Below are positions 46,646 through 58,702 of a DNA stretch of 64,000 bases, one piece after another (positions within the stretch are counted from its first letter, which is position 1; the number at the start of each line of letters is the position of its first letter). The position numbers and the translations under genes were made by a program. This DNA is from Niebla homalea (lineage: Eukaryota > Ascomycota > Lecanoromycetes > Lecanorales > Ramalinaceae), in the NCBI GenBank assembly GCA_019925105.1, contig JAHGAU010000028.1, positions 372,001 through 436,000 on the forward strand, written 5' to 3'. The notes below the pieces were generated by a model. That model worked only from the letters and a program-made list of their open reading frames with translations, had not been told where the DNA came from and did no database searches.

Positions 46646-47235
46646 AAGAGGAGGAAGTTGATGGATTGGGTGGGCATGCTCAGGATCACGAGCTGTGTGC
46701 AGGGTACATGAGGTAAGCTACCGAAATTGACAAATATGTGATTAGTAGTACGATTTGATGGTAAGCACTTTCATTTCGACCAAAATGGGAAGCATTTGCA
46801 GGGCCTAAGCTGATGCTGAGCAAACACGAGAGGTCGAAAAGAGGTAAAGTCTAGTTTCTGCCGCGTTGCCTTTTACATTTGACGAAGGTTCGAATGTATC
46901 TAGTACTACCTCTGTAAATGGCCATAAGAATCTTTCCTTGTTTAATCTTTTCCACCCAAAGCATGGAATTCTTCTCGCATGGATCAATCACCTTGCCGAT
47001 GATCGCTTACAAATGCCGAGCACACGCTCGCTCCGTATCATGGCGAGTTTATGTAAGAAATTATCTCCCGCTACTGTCACCCAATTTCCAATTTGTCTAC
47101 ACTACAAGATACGCTTCAGAACGTGACTCCTCCTTCTCGCCCCGCAAACCTAGATATTCATCTTTTTGGATCAAACCTCTCCACTCTCCCATTTTCAGAC
47201 TTCCAAACAAGTACAGACACATCAGAAAGAAACAT

Positions 47236-48932
47236 GTCCACACATTCCGCCATCGTCACCGTCCACCCCCGCGCTCCGCTCCAAGACCTTCATGTCACAA
47301 CACCACACCAACGGGCAATGAAGTCCTCATCCGGAGCTTGTGGACGATCCACGCCGCAGGATTTTCACCAAGCGCACGGGGGCTTGTTGATCACCCTCCC
47401 TCAAGACCTGGGCGACGGTGTTGCTGGGTGAGTACGGTTTCGAAAGGGTTGAGACATTCTGTTTCAGCTGTTTTGATTGCTTTCAGATCTTCGGAAGAAG
47501 AGATTCATGGAGGAGGAAAAGGACTTTCCCACCAACATTTTGCGACTATCCAAACGACCTGCTTTCTTCAGAAGAATGGAGGGAGAGACACTCACTTTTA
47601 ACACTCGTTAAGGATCGTCACTGCTACATGGCCACACGTGAAGAAGTTGAAGATAGGAGATCGCGTGTTTGGTCTCATGTGACGGGAGTGATACCGCAGG
47701 ATGTGAGCTGTATCTCTACTCTCTTGGTCCCATAATCTCCTTTGTCTCTCCGAGCGTGTTTCTTTCCTACATTGGAGGCTGGTCAGAAAAGAAACGCGGA
47801 TTTCGTTCCATGCAAAGGAGGTTCTTCTACACGCCCCCTTCTTCTTCACTTGACATTCGTACCTGGGTGGAGGAGAGAATAGTAGGGAGGAAGAAAATCT
47901 TGAATGAGCCCCCGTGGCTGAACGTTCGAACAGTCCTAAGAAGCAGTGACCCTCCCTAACAACTTCATCAGCGCCTTCCACACCCTCATCACGGACCTCC
48001 ACTTCGAGCTTTCTCCGGCCCAAGCCCGATGACTGACCTCCACCCTCCGACCTCGCAGCCAAATACATCCTCATCTGGGGTGGCTCCTCCTCCGTTGGTC
48101 ACTTTGCGCTCCAGCTCCGCAGATACTACGGCTATCACCACGTAGATAGTTAGTCTCCTCCTTCAATTCCCTTCACCCTTCTCTCCACCAATCCACCCCA
48201 TCATCCTTCCCCCCCACACCCCCCTCACTCTTTGCACCTCTACTAAATCCCCCACGTCCAACACAGACAAACGACTCCATCCCCCACCCCCTTCCAAACC
48301 CCCCTCCCTCCCTCCCTCCCTGACCCCCACCCTCATCCCCCGCCAACCAATCCCACTACCACAACCACCCCCCTCCCCGCCCCCAACCAACCTTTTCGAT
48401 CTGGTTGGTTGGTTAGTTGGTCGCTCCTCGCTTGATTGCATGCACAAACCCTCCTCCCTCAATCCCTCCCTCCCTCCCTCCCTCCCTCCCTCACCCCAAT
48501 CAAACCAACCAACCAACCCATCAAATCGTCGTCAGAAAAACCCCATCACGCCCAGGCGCTGTGGTCGTCATCGTTGCCTTATTGCCCGTCCCGTCCTTAA
48601 TGCGTGCATGCGTGCGTGCGTGCAACGGCCTCGGATGGACGAATGACGCTGGAGTTTCGGATGGATGGGGCTGGAGGAGGTGGGTTAGGGAGGGGAAGTG
48701 GAATGGGTGGAGGATGGTGGTGGGCGTGCGGACGCCGTTTTTACCTTGTTGGGAATGGGGTTCGTTGGCGGGAATCATGCCGAGTATGTTGGCGCAAGGG
48801 GGTGGGACGGGTGAGAGGCAGCAGGTTGTGGATGGAGAGATGATGTTGGAGAGGGTGGAGGGGGCTTTGGGGGTGTTGAGGAGGAAGGGTGTGTTTGGGG
48901 AGAGGCTTGTTTGGAGGGTTTGTGAGGAGTAG
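47236..48932 (+). pseudogene. Medium-chain reductase/zinc-type alcohol dehydrogenase, decayed
   Basis: Homology blocks appear in family order but in changing frames: start MSTHSAIVTVHPRAPLQ (47236), PTGNEVLIRSLWTIHAA, DFHQAHGGLLITLPQDLGDG (about 47357-47430), VKKLKIGDRVFGLM (about 47650), AVTLPNNFISAFHTLITDL (about 47946), KYILIWGGSSSVGHFALQL (cofactor-binding loop, about 48062), RYYGYHHV, and the C-terminal GVRTPF, IMPSMLAQG and GERLVWRVCEE (stop 48932). At least four frame changes and an in-frame TGA are needed. About 60 residues of the Rossmann domain are missing and replaced by C-rich simple sequence. Relatives include trans-acting enoyl reductases and ToxD-like oxidoreductases. Introns cannot reconcile all the breaks. 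Confidence 0.78.
48160..48530. repeat. C-rich simple sequence with (CCTC)n and (CCAA)n runs
   Basis: About 370 bp almost lacking G on the + strand, with CCTCCCTCCCTC runs at about 48301-48325 and 48462-48493 and AACC runs near 48388 and 48505. A short (GCGT)n run follows at about 48602-48622. It occupies the middle of the reductase remnant. Confidence 0.85.
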
Positions 48933-49130
48933 GGTGCAAGATGGAGAGGTGAGCGGTGCTTGGAGGGGTGGGATTTATAATGGCAATAGCCTGTGGTAAA
49001 GGGTAGAAGCAAGGTGAAATTGAGTATATTCATTAGAATCATTTCTATAATTCGAAGCCGTGAGGCGAGACGTGTCTATCTACCGTTCAATACAAGCATA
49101 TCGCTGATGCTCTCATGCCAATGACATGCC

Positions 49131-50549
49131 TCAGATATACGAGGCTGTCCAGTCGACAATCATGTCGAAGTCTTCCTCAGCCAGCGCTCCATCGTCGCGT
49201 AGCCCCAGGCCCCGGAGGCACGCTCTCACCACTTGCTCGTAGCGCATACTCTCATCGACGCTTGCGGCGATCCCATACCAGCGGCAAAGCTTCCATGCGC
49301 AGCGTGCCTTGACCCGCAACGCTTCTCTATTTCCCAGGGCAACGATCGCATCACAGAAGACCAAGCATGCCTTGAACTCATCCTCTACCGCAGGAACATT
49401 GGCCAATGATTTGGCATAGGCGATCTGGAAATTGGCACTCGCCGCCTGTAGACAGGCCGGCTCCAGATTCTGCCAAATGGCGAGGGAGGAAGTGTAAAGA
49501 CGTATGGCTTCATTGTGATTGCCCAGATGAAGCTCAATGCTGGCTTGGAAGAACTCTTCTTGGGCCCGGACGTTGCTTGGTAGAGCCTCGAATGGTGTTC
49601 TATTCAAGGACTGCTGATGCATGCGATTGGCTTCAGCGGGATTCTTGAGGCCGAGGTAAGCGCCCGCTAATTGGCGGAATATTTGTCTGGATCGCCAAAT
49701 TGGCATGAAGGTATTTTCGCTCTCGAGCGCAGGTGGAGGCAGTGTGTAGGTCAGGACCGGCTCGAGAGTTGCTCGGACATCCTCGAAACGGCGTTGATTG
49801 AGCCAGCGCATCATGAGCCCATTTCGTCGCTGTTTGAGAACGTCTGCCTCAATATGGTCGACGCCAAGTACTACTTTGAGCATGGTTTCGAAGCGTTTAC
49901 GATTCTCCTTGGGACTCATTTCGCCGTCGTTGATGCTGGCTGTCCAGATACGGGTGTATTGCGTCTTCAATAGGTCCTCGAAGGACCAGGCCTGAACGTC
50001 GCCACTCACGAAGTGAGCCGTGTCCGCAAGCATTTCTTGCGCTTCTTGGTCATCTCGATTGTCATTCAAGATCCAGTGATGCGTCAGTTTGACGTCGTCC
50101 AGGATTGCCATCACTCGATGATTGTCCCTCATTTCGAATCGCGCGTTGAGAAGCTTGATCACGTGGGTGTGGAACATTTTGCACTTTGTCAAGAGGTCAA
50201 CACTATTGCGCGTTGAGGCCGTGATCAAGGGATACGACGTGTTGAGAAAATCGACAGCTGCAGGCCTATATGACAACCGATCCTGTTGTGACTGGGTCAG
50301 GTCTTGAATGACCGTGGCAGCCTGTGGCACGAGAGCCAAGAGGGCGTTGTCGTCTCGATCGATTGGAAACAAGTGTCCACCAGCACGCAGAGTATCGACA
50401 GCCGCGTCAAACTCATCACCAGAAGCTTGAAGGTAGGCAGAATATTGGCAAAACTGCTTCATCTCCGCCCAGAAAAGCTCGTGGAGGTTGAAATTGTCGA
50501 GGTTGTAGATGACTACGGCTAGCTCCACTGGGAAAGTTCTGGCAGACAT
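49131..50549 (-). CDS. Hypothetical helical protein, TPR-like
   Basis: Uninterrupted 472-aa frame from the first ATG (MSARTFPVEL); codons upstream start only with GTG. The protein is predicted mostly alpha-helical, with a TPR-like segment near residues 340-390 (ASIELHLGNHNEAIRLYTSS, ASANFQIAYAKS). No catalytic motif, signal peptide or membrane segment is visible. It resembles accessory fungal repeat proteins, but I cannot name a family. Flanked by a reductase remnant and a 4-kb gene-poor stretch. Confidence 0.7.
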   Translation of the reverse strand: MSARTFPVELAVVIYNLDNFNLHELFWAEMKQFCQYSAYLQASGDEFDAAVDTLRAGGHLFPIDRDDNALLALVPQAATVIQDLTQSQQDRLSYRPAAVDFLNTSYPLITASTRNSVDLLTKCKMFHTHVIKLLNARFEMRDNHRVMAILDDVKLTHHWILNDNRDDQEAQEMLADTAHFVSGDVQAWSFEDLLKTQYTRIWTASINDGEMSPKENRKRFETMLKVVLGVDHIEADVLKQRRNGLMMRWLNQRRFEDVRATLEPVLTYTLPPPALESENTFMPIWRSRQIFRQLAGAYLGLKNPAEANRMHQQSLNRTPFEALPSNVRAQEEFFQASIELHLGNHNEAIRLYTSSLAIWQNLEPACLQAASANFQIAYAKSLANVPAVEDEFKACLVFCDAIVALGNREALRVKARCAWKLCRWYGIAASVDESMRYEQVVRACLRGLGLRDDGALAEEDFDMIVDWTASYI

Positions 50550-53500
50550 GTTAGAATGCGGCGTGGACAATGGACTTATGACCACGCTTCGGCTTGTAGA
50601 CTGCTAGTTGAAGCAGATGATATAGAGAAGAGAGGGTATGTGCATTCCTGAAGACGACCTTGATGGGGAAGTGCTTTCGAGTTGATCAGACAATGAGAGC
50701 GTGGGAGTAGGATGTGAAGTGGAAGAAGCAGGAGGTTAAAATTGGCAGGATTGCAGAATTTGTAGGACCACAGGATGTCGAGGTCGAATGACACTCCCTT
50801 GTATCTGCGGTGTGGTACAACGTCTTCTGCGGCCTGATGTAGGTGAGAGTAAAGACTTGTAGGGATGTAGTGTCCAGCGAAGCCTTGAGGAGCTGTGTCT
50901 CTTTTGTTTCCATGGGAATTGAAAACAACACAACACAGGCGCTAAACCAATGAACTCCCTTCAGCCCGTGACACAATCTTAGCGACTTTTGGCCTTATTC
51001 CCAGCGCCCACGCCCCTTTTCTCTTGGCGTACAAGCTCGGCCATGCTTGCGGAGCGTTCACGTCCAGTCGTGTCCTTCTTTGCCTCTTGCAGGACTGCGT
51101 TTGATCAAGGATGGCACGGGGAGACTAGATGACGGCCAGATGCTCGCATGAGGGGTGCTGGTGTGTCTGCCGCTCGGCAGCAGTAGAAAACCTTGCACTC
51201 GTCCCAAGCGTGTCCATGATCTGTTCCCTTCGAACGAGGACGTTCACCACCTCCACGGCAGCGACAAGCATCGCTACTAGCTGAGAGGGACTTTGCTGAC
51301 CTTGAAGGCCGCCGTGACAGCTGCCAGGTTCCAGGGAGGTCAGTAGGAATGGCCATCTCCCGCACAGTCTTCTTGACTCTTCCGCCTTTCCGATAGCGGA
51401 GGGCCTCCAATAACAACGTGCTGATGGAGTGACCCATTCAGAGGTGACTCCACACGAACCTTCGCACAGTTGCCCTCACCACGTAAACTCCGCTCTGGTC
51501 AAGATAGCTTTCCACTTCACGAGCACGCCTTCTGGCTCAGCAGAGTCCACAATCGTTGCCGGACGCGTTTACAAGCGAGATTAGCACCGTCAACTCCTGG
51601 TCTCGACGCAGAACAGAGCGTGTCCCGGGATTTTGCAATCTTCAAGACCTAAGAATGACGTCGCTAAAACGGGCGCTTCACAACAAAGGGCAAGAACGAG
51701 ACTTCTTTGGAGATGAGGAGCTGAATGCAGGGGATCAATTGACTCTTGAGCGGAGGCAATTTCGGTCGAAATGGCTTTAACAATCTTTTCTGAACCAGTC
51801 CACCTCATCCAGGACCCTCGAGGTCGCTTCTTCGGTCCGAGAGGCCACCTACCTACACATGAATACCCCCGCAGGACAGGTAAGAACGGGTTGTTCCGTG
51901 AGATGATGACCCATGGAACAAAGAGAAGACGGCCTCCAGCAAACTCTGTCACCAGACGAGTTGACAGGAACAACCACTCCACACTCGACTCACTTCTCGG
52001 GAAAGCACGCACTCTTGATATTAATGCATATATATTTAGAGGCCGACATCTTTCAGCGGCCTCAATATTGTCAGGAACGAAGAGCAACAAAGAAGGATGA
52101 TACGGAGGTACAAGCGCGAGAATGATCCGCCAACTCTTTCCAGACTAGGAAGGCTCTGTGATCCAATTCTCCGCTTCAATAGCTTCCTGGTTGATATATT
52201 CAGTAAGATGATGGTGGGCCAACAAAGGTTGACAGTAGCAGCAATCTCTGCAGCGCAGCCATTTGACTGTCGTCTCAATTTGACTCAGGAATTGCACTAT
52301 CGAGTTACGTGAAACGATGCCGGACTGATCAAGCCTCGCTCTGAACCGTCATGATACCGAGTTACCAAGCTGAGTCGATATAGATCTTCACCCAATGGGG
52401 CAGACCACGACACTATTGTTGCATGGTCCAAAGGATGAGGCCAGCGTACTTGATATTCATCAACCACACAAATTTTGATGCTCGGCCAATGTACAGTTGG
52501 AATCGGTAAGTAGACTCCTGAGCCGTTTCCTCCACTTTCATCATTACATCGGCAATTTTCTGTCGTATGAAGCAATGCTGGTTCCACGTTTTGATTGAGT
52601 AAGTAGACCTCAGGGGCGGTTCTTGCAATTTTGTCGATATCTCGGAAGTGCTTCCCTGTAGAGCAACGCTAGCTCGTCGATTTACCTGCGGGATACTATG
52701 ATGAGAGAAGGCCCCAGCGAACAGAATATCTTGACGAGAGACGAAGTTGCCATCACTGAGCCTCTGGACACAAGTATCTGAATCCTGATCCTGCATAGTG
52801 AGGATTCAATATACTATCGATCCAGGATTGAGCGTTACTGCTGTCACCCCTTGCTTGCTCGCTCCACTCGTCTGTTTTCTAGGGCGGATGATTTTGGTGG
52901 TCGTAGAGCAAGTCTGGCGGCCACCCTCGGGACCAGTCAGGGATGCTCCTCTTTTTGGACAATGATGGCTTCGAGAAGTAGTGTGATGCTCATCAGGGCG
53001 AGTTGATAGGCGGATTCCGACTGAGTTCACGACTTGACCAACAACGCACGGCTATTATGATTCTCATACAACTCAGAACGCGCAGCTTCGGGGCCTGCAG
53101 CCATTCCGCATCGAACGCTTTCGAAGTCATCGAATCAAATATGCTAGCGAGACTCGATTCCCAAGTCTACGCAAGACCTGCAGTTGTCGGGATCCTGCAG
53201 CCTGGGTTGTGAGCCCCTCAAAGACGTTTGCAGCAAGCTCTTTGTGCCGGATGTGCTAAATTCATCTCGCAGCTTCCTCCCTTGTCCAAGGAGCTCTGAA
53301 AGATTGGTGTGAATCGATGATAATCCGCTTGGCGATCGGACCGATGTCAGATGTACAATTTTGTACTCCGATCTCTCTTGCAGGCAGCTGCGTGAGCTCT
53401 GATCTGTTGGACGTTTCCGGACTGGATCTGATGTACGACCCTGGGATTCTGAAGTTTGACTTGTTGCCGAGTTGAGTCACAGAGCTTAGAGAAGCTCAAA

Positions 53501-54625
53501 CGATGGTAAAGTTGTGTGAGGGTCCATCCAAAATCTCATTGTAAGACGCTGTTTCTTTCTGTATGACCACCCTTTCAGCCCTTGCTGGCTCATACTTGTA
53601 CTTCCGCACAGGGTCTATGATCGGAAGGTGCTGTGTTGTGGGGAGGAGGAGGTTGCAAAGATCAGCAAGCTTGTGTGAGTCGGGCTCTGTCTTGGGCTGG
53701 AAGGCAATTAGTGATGGTAGGGAGATGGTTGAAGCTTGTGCTTTGGTCATAGATGCCTGAGGTACTATGCGGCCCACTTGAAAAGGATAAAAAGGCCTGT
53801 CTTACCCCAGACCATCGCCATCCGCAGCTGCGTTGGGTGCACGATGTCATGGAGTGATGGAAGGATCCATGAAGTCTCCATGGCGCACCAAGGCCTGTAC
53901 ACAAGGCCAGGGGCTGAACCTTCCCCCTAGATTAAAGCCCGGCCTTGGCGCTCCTTAAAGCCATGCCCCCGGCCGCCCCAGGCTACGATATATCATTAAA
54001 GAGCTCGAGCGAACGCCGTGGATCAAGTCTACAAACCTGGAGATTCTTCATATCAGAGATTTTTGATAATATTGTTGTATTACATTGGCCTATGGTTTGG
54101 TGGTGGGACATTATTACTATTTTGATCAGAACTTAGCGCCCAAAATGAAGCTGCTCACGCTTCATCAGCACAGTTAATGCCAATGGATCAAAAGCCTTGG
54201 AATGGAGTCCTCACTACCTCGAGGCTATGTGAGGAGCGTTGAGCCAATGGCCGTCTATCTCTAAGGCGAATTTATCCCGAGAATTTCCTACAATTCTTCT
54301 TGCAATAATGCCGCACGCCTGGTATGCCAGCAGGCAGATTTTACAGGAGAGCGTGTCTCCTGCGAAAGGCGTGACAGTCGCCAGTCACAAGCGTAAAGCG
54401 AGACGCACCTCAATCGAGATGTAACTGAGGTATCCGTGAGAAAAAGTACTCCGTCCGACTCAATACGCCACGATATTGTGGGGCTTTGGTATTGCAGAAT
54501 ATCACGTCGATCAGGGTCTGGTCGTCCGGGAATAACAATCCTAAAATCACCTTGATGCGGGGTTGAGCTCAAAGACATTACACAAGATCTTGAAGCAATT
54601 AACGCGAGCAAAGCGGGAATCCATT
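50550..54625. other. 4-kb gene-poor stretch
   Basis: Only short unrelated ORFs on both strands, apart from one modest candidate (53496-53750, listed separately). No transposon domain, terminal repeat or RNA gene was recognised. Confidence 0.5.
53496..53750 (-). CDS. Small hypothetical ORF
   Basis: 84-aa frame starting MTKAQASTISLPSLIAFQPK with balanced composition and natural-looking codon use (SHKLADLCNLLLPTTQHLP, VRKYKYEPARAERVV). No domain recognised and no introns. It could be a real small gene, an exon or chance. Confidence 0.22.
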   Translation of the reverse strand: MTKAQASTISLPSLIAFQPKTEPDSHKLADLCNLLLPTTQHLPIIDPVRKYKYEPARAERVVIQKETASYNEILDGPSHNFTIV

Positions 54626-55267
54626 ATGCCTGTTTACGAGATTGAGCATGTCGTTTCCTTGACCATCCAACAGAAGGATGAGATAGCACAAGCAATCACG
54701 GCTACCCACACTTCTCTCTTCACCACTCCCTCGTTGTTTGTCAATGTACGCTTCACAAACACCTCAAACCAAGACATTTACGTGGGCGGTAAGAAGGTAA
54801 CATTGTCAATACCATGGCAACATGTTTCTAAGAATGCTTACTTTGCTCAGAGACCGACTAACCGTATTCTGGCCTATGTAAGGCCTGGCGGTGGTCGCTC
54901 CGATGGCCAATTCGACGAACTCTGCAACAAGTTGAGGCTCATATGGGCCACGCATGCAACACAGCCTGATTCAATCAGGTCCGACGATTGGGATCTGCGA
55001 ATCTTTGTGCTTGGCAGTATTGTTGCCGGGTCCGAAGGCGGCCTCCCTTTGCCAAAAGTACGTTTTCGTATTCACGTCCGCAACGACAGATCTGAAACGG
55101 ATGAAGTCCTCGTCAAGGCTAACAGATTACTTGACTCGGAGGCGGGAGGGGATACCAAGTGGATTAAAGACAACCTCGAGATATTCAAAACCCGTGCTGG
55201 CAACGGAGATCAAGACTACATGGACCTTTTGGAAGAATTGAGGTGCAGGTCAGATCTGCATACTTGA
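54626..55267 (+). CDS. Tautomerase, cis-CaaD-like (PF14832 type)
   Basis: 213 aa from the ATG at 54626, which places the essential Pro directly after Met (MPVYEIEHVVSLTIQQKDEI); this fixes the start although the frame is open upstream. The segment ITATHTSLFTTPSLFVNVRF matches the fungal cis-3-chloroacrylic acid dehalogenase/tautomerase-like family, in which Pro-1 is the catalytic base after Met removal. The natural substrate of fungal members is unknown. The C-terminal 60 residues (WIKDNLEIFKTRAGNGDQDY) extend beyond the core domain. Single exon. A methyltransferase gene follows 0.75 kb downstream on the same strand. Confidence 0.82.
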   Translation: MPVYEIEHVVSLTIQQKDEIAQAITATHTSLFTTPSLFVNVRFTNTSNQDIYVGGKKVTLSIPWQHVSKNAYFAQRPTNRILAYVRPGGGRSDGQFDELCNKLRLIWATHATQPDSIRSDDWDLRIFVLGSIVAGSEGGLPLPKVRFRIHVRNDRSETDEVLVKANRLLDSEAGGDTKWIKDNLEIFKTRAGNGDQDYMDLLEELRCRSDLHT

Positions 55268-56021
55268 TTCATCTGGATAGACAGACGCATGTTGCGATAA
55301 GTCTAATGAACATGAGTGGCTTCAAAGGTCTAGTCCAGACACGATATGAAGCAATGGTGTATCTATCAAATGTTGGAAGACGCGAGAGTTCTTTCAATGA
55401 GGAAGCAACCAAAAAAGAGACCAGCAGCATTTCAACCCAATTTGCTGGCAGGGCTGAATAGGTAATCATGGCCAACCAATCGGAAGTACAGATGTGTGAC
55501 CTCGGCTCAAAAGGCCACCAGGCTGCGGCACAGCCAGACCAACGTTGGTATCAAATCGAGAGATGAAACACGAAGATTTTCCATCTCGATCCCATCTTCT
55601 GAGACCTTCTCATACACGTTACATGGCCTCGCAACTGGCTACACGTCTGGTATAGATTGCTACTCTCCTTGTTCTGTCTGAGGCTCCTTCGTCATGCACC
55701 TGTTGTATTTCTGCGATTGCAATCAGGCGTCCAACATCGCACAAAAGGATGAGTGGCGCTGACGAAGCACATGATGACTCTGGCGAGAAGCTGACCGCCT
55801 TTAACCCGTGCGAGCTGTGATTTGATCATCGTTTTTTCTTTTCTCGTTGACAAGAATACAAAAGAATTCTCCGAGTGCTCTAATGTGACCGCATGTCGCG
55901 AATGCCTTGGAACATGTTTTACTTAAGTTAGAGACGCCAAACTTTCTCCATAGAGGAACGCGCTTCGAACCCCTGAAAACACAGCATTTTCTCGAGCAGA
56001 CTGAGATTCATCTTGTGAGCC
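55268..56021. other. intergenic, 0.75 kb
   Basis: No gene seen between the tautomerase and the methyltransferase; it must contain the promoter of the latter. Confidence 0.5.
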
Positions 56022-57038
56022 ATGGCGCATATGCTCACTGGACCGGTGCCCAATGGTGCCCGAAGCGTATCATGGCCATGGTATCATCATGAGATTGGGC
56101 CTGAGCTTACTGAAGAAGCCCGCGAGGTGCTCGAGATGTATGCAAAAGTCCCCTCCGACCAGATCGAGTCTCATATCTACCGAATAGTAAGCACTCCTTT
56201 CTACGAGCTCTCTAATGGGACTGCGCCTTGACTAAAGCCTCGGCAGAGAGACAAAGCCTGGGGCATCTTCCCTTGGCCGTGTGTGGGAGAGTTCTGGTTC
56301 CTCTCGTTTGGCCTGTCAAAACATCCCCTTTACACGTCGGTCGTACTACCTCGCCTTAAGGGTGGCGCAACTCTGCTCGACCTCGGGTCATGCCTCGGCC
56401 AAGATCTCCGCAAATGTGCCTACGATGGCGCCCCTGCCTCGAATTTGTACGCCAGCGATCTCTTTACCGAGTATGAGGACCTTTCCTACGACTTCTGGCA
56501 AGACCGCGATCGCTTCCCCCAAGGTCACTACATGGCCGAGGACATCCTTGCAGAGAATCACATCTTTTCTGCCGGCAACCTGATGATGACGCTAGGGCCG
56601 GGTCAGACTGACATTATCTCCATCACCATGTTCTTACATCTCTTCGATTATGCGAACCAACTCAAGGTTGCCACGAGAATCTTGCGTCTGTTGTCGCACA
56701 AACCTGGGTCTTTGATCTTGGGTTCTCAGGCCGGAGTGGCGGAAGCAAAGGAGCAGCCTCTTAAGCCACCATTCGATAAGACAAAGCAAGGAGAGAAGAG
56801 AACTGTCTTCCGGCACAGCCCGTCATCATTCACAAATTTGTGGCAGGATGCAGGCGTTGCAGCCGGAGTGCCATTGAAAGTGTCTGCCGTCTTCCAAAGG
56901 CCAGAAAAGGGCTTACCGTCTGTTCAAGTAGACTCAGGAGTATCTGGTTTGAGCGATTTGCTGCCGGCCAAAAAGAAGCAGGTTCATCTCGCGGAGCTAG
57001 ACAACAGAAGGTTGTACTTTTCTATCGTACGGTCCTGA
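56022..57038 (+). CDS. SAM-dependent methyltransferase (fungal secondary-metabolite type)
   Basis: Two exons, join(56022..56186, 56247..57038), 318 aa. The 60-bp intron (GTAAGC..GACTAAAG..GCAG) joins SDQIESHIYRI to RDKAWGIFPWPCVGEFWFL. Motif I for SAM binding is at about residues 98-110 (LLDLGSCLGQDLRK), followed by NLYASDLFTEYEDL and FLHLFDYANQLKVATRILRL. The RDKAW-PCVGEFWFL layout matches the methyltransferases of fungal meroterpenoid and polyketide clusters (AusD-type). It probably O-methylates a small molecule; the substrate is unknown. No polyketide synthase, terpene cyclase or P450 is in this window, so a cluster cannot be claimed. Confidence 0.87.
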
Positions 57039-57576
57039 TCTGCATCTTGAGAAGGGCAAAAGCTCTCCCCGTCAAAAACATGATTCACGACAGCTGACTT
57101 GACTACGTCATGAACTCCCAAGATAGACTTATAGGAAACTATTCATCGTCTCTCAACTTCGAGACAATTGAGGGACGGGAGGCATGCTTGATGAACCACC
57201 TACACCCCTACATATTCATTGTCGCCTTGGTAGAGCTGCAGTTCTGGCTTCATGTTACTAGAGCCATTCAGGCTCAATATCTTCCACATTGCTAGCTACT
57301 CCTTACTGGTCGGCAAAAACCACCACCTTCTTCCTCCGGCAACTTTGGCATCCACTGCTTCACAGAGCTCTCTCCCACTGTCCCAATTTTCACGGACATC
57401 ATCGCATCCGACATCAAGTTCACCCATCAATCTACCGCTCCTCTCAACGTCCTCTGTCACCCTTGAATCTGTTCTGTGCTCGGCCTCTACCTTCACTCGG
57501 GCTTGGACACCGGCGCCTGCACCTGCGACTCCTGGTCCGACATCGCCACGCACAAGAAGTCGTACCTCTTCGGAAA

Positions 57577-57825
57577 TTATAAGGCACCCCTCATCACGAT
57601 CACGCTAGTCCTAGTTGTTCTTTCCACCAAGGATACTAGATCATAGCAGCCGCTTTGGTCAATCCACCATTGATTTAGGTCTTGGCGGACATTCTCAATA
57701 GCCAGTCTGTGACACTTTGGTGGACGCATGGTGTTCACCAGGCTCAAAGCCTTTTTCTTACTTGGGGAAGGCACAGCATTAGGGTCCTCTGAGCTAGAGG
57801 TTGAGAATGTTGTCTTTGGTTCCAT
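57577..57825 (-). CDS. Small hypothetical ORF
   Basis: 82 aa from ATG: MEPKTTFSTSSSEDPNAVPS, a Lys-rich turn, then ENVRQDLNQWWIDQSGCYDL. Composition resembles a real protein and the first half is Ser/Pro-rich. No family recognised; it may be a first exon or a fragment. Confidence 0.28.
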   Translation of the reverse strand: MEPKTTFSTSSSEDPNAVPSPSKKKALSLVNTMRPPKCHRLAIENVRQDLNQWWIDQSGCYDLVSLVERTTRTSVIVMRGAL

Positions 57826-58702
57826 GTCGTCGTCGCCATGCTCTTCTCAAGCGTGTCCCCTGAGGTTGTACATCTAAGTAGAAGGCGAAGTCAAGATGGC
57901 GTTTCCAGTTGAGACATTCCTGGGACATCGACCATATCGGGTGAAGCGCGGAGTCAGCAATGCTCTTACTATGCGAAGTTCTGGAAACATGGATGCGAAT
58001 AGAAGAGATGTCGTTTAAATCTACTGTACGCTAAAATCTACTTACCGTAGAAGAATGTGCTTCCCACTTGTCTGCAGTTCTTCTCTCGCGGCAACGACGT
58101 CTTCAGGCTGCCACTTTGGCGGTATTGGAGTCAGTGGTGTACGATTTTCAATTGGCTCAGGACGAGGGTTTAGGGGACAGGTTGTTGGCATCCATGTTCA
58201 TGAGTTCATTCTAGCTTCGCTCGACTTACCCGTCTGCATCTTCGTCATGAGTGATAAATTGCCGAAGACAAGACACAGAGTTTTTCAAAAAGGCTTGACA
58301 GAGTGAGGGAACAGGGCGAGGCGAATCGGTATGATGCTTACACGGCCTTGTGAAGTAGCAAACGGATGCCTTTCATAATGTCAACAATGATGAAACACAG
58401 CATGGTAATGCCTGGGGAAATGGTTGGCTTGGTAATGGGTCATCAAACCCGATGCTTCGATTACAATCACAGTTGAGGATACAACAAAATGGCCGGTCGA
58501 GCGCTTCACCCTCAACTATGAACTGGAGTTCTACCTAACAATGGTAACCCTGCGTCTAAGGGATGATCACTTGAACCTATCAGCGCCATGCCCTTCCTTC
58601 ATCTGGTCCTGACCGTGGACTCTCTCCTGGCCCTGTCCTACCAAACGTTCAGCACGCCTAGAGCTGTAAGGTTCGGTCTGGGTATTGAGCCCTGATCTTC
58701 AG

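Noticed and set aside
51590..52100. 166-aa minus and 109-aa plus ORFs overlapping each other
   Set aside because: No domain, no introns and mutually antisense; neither has more support than chance.
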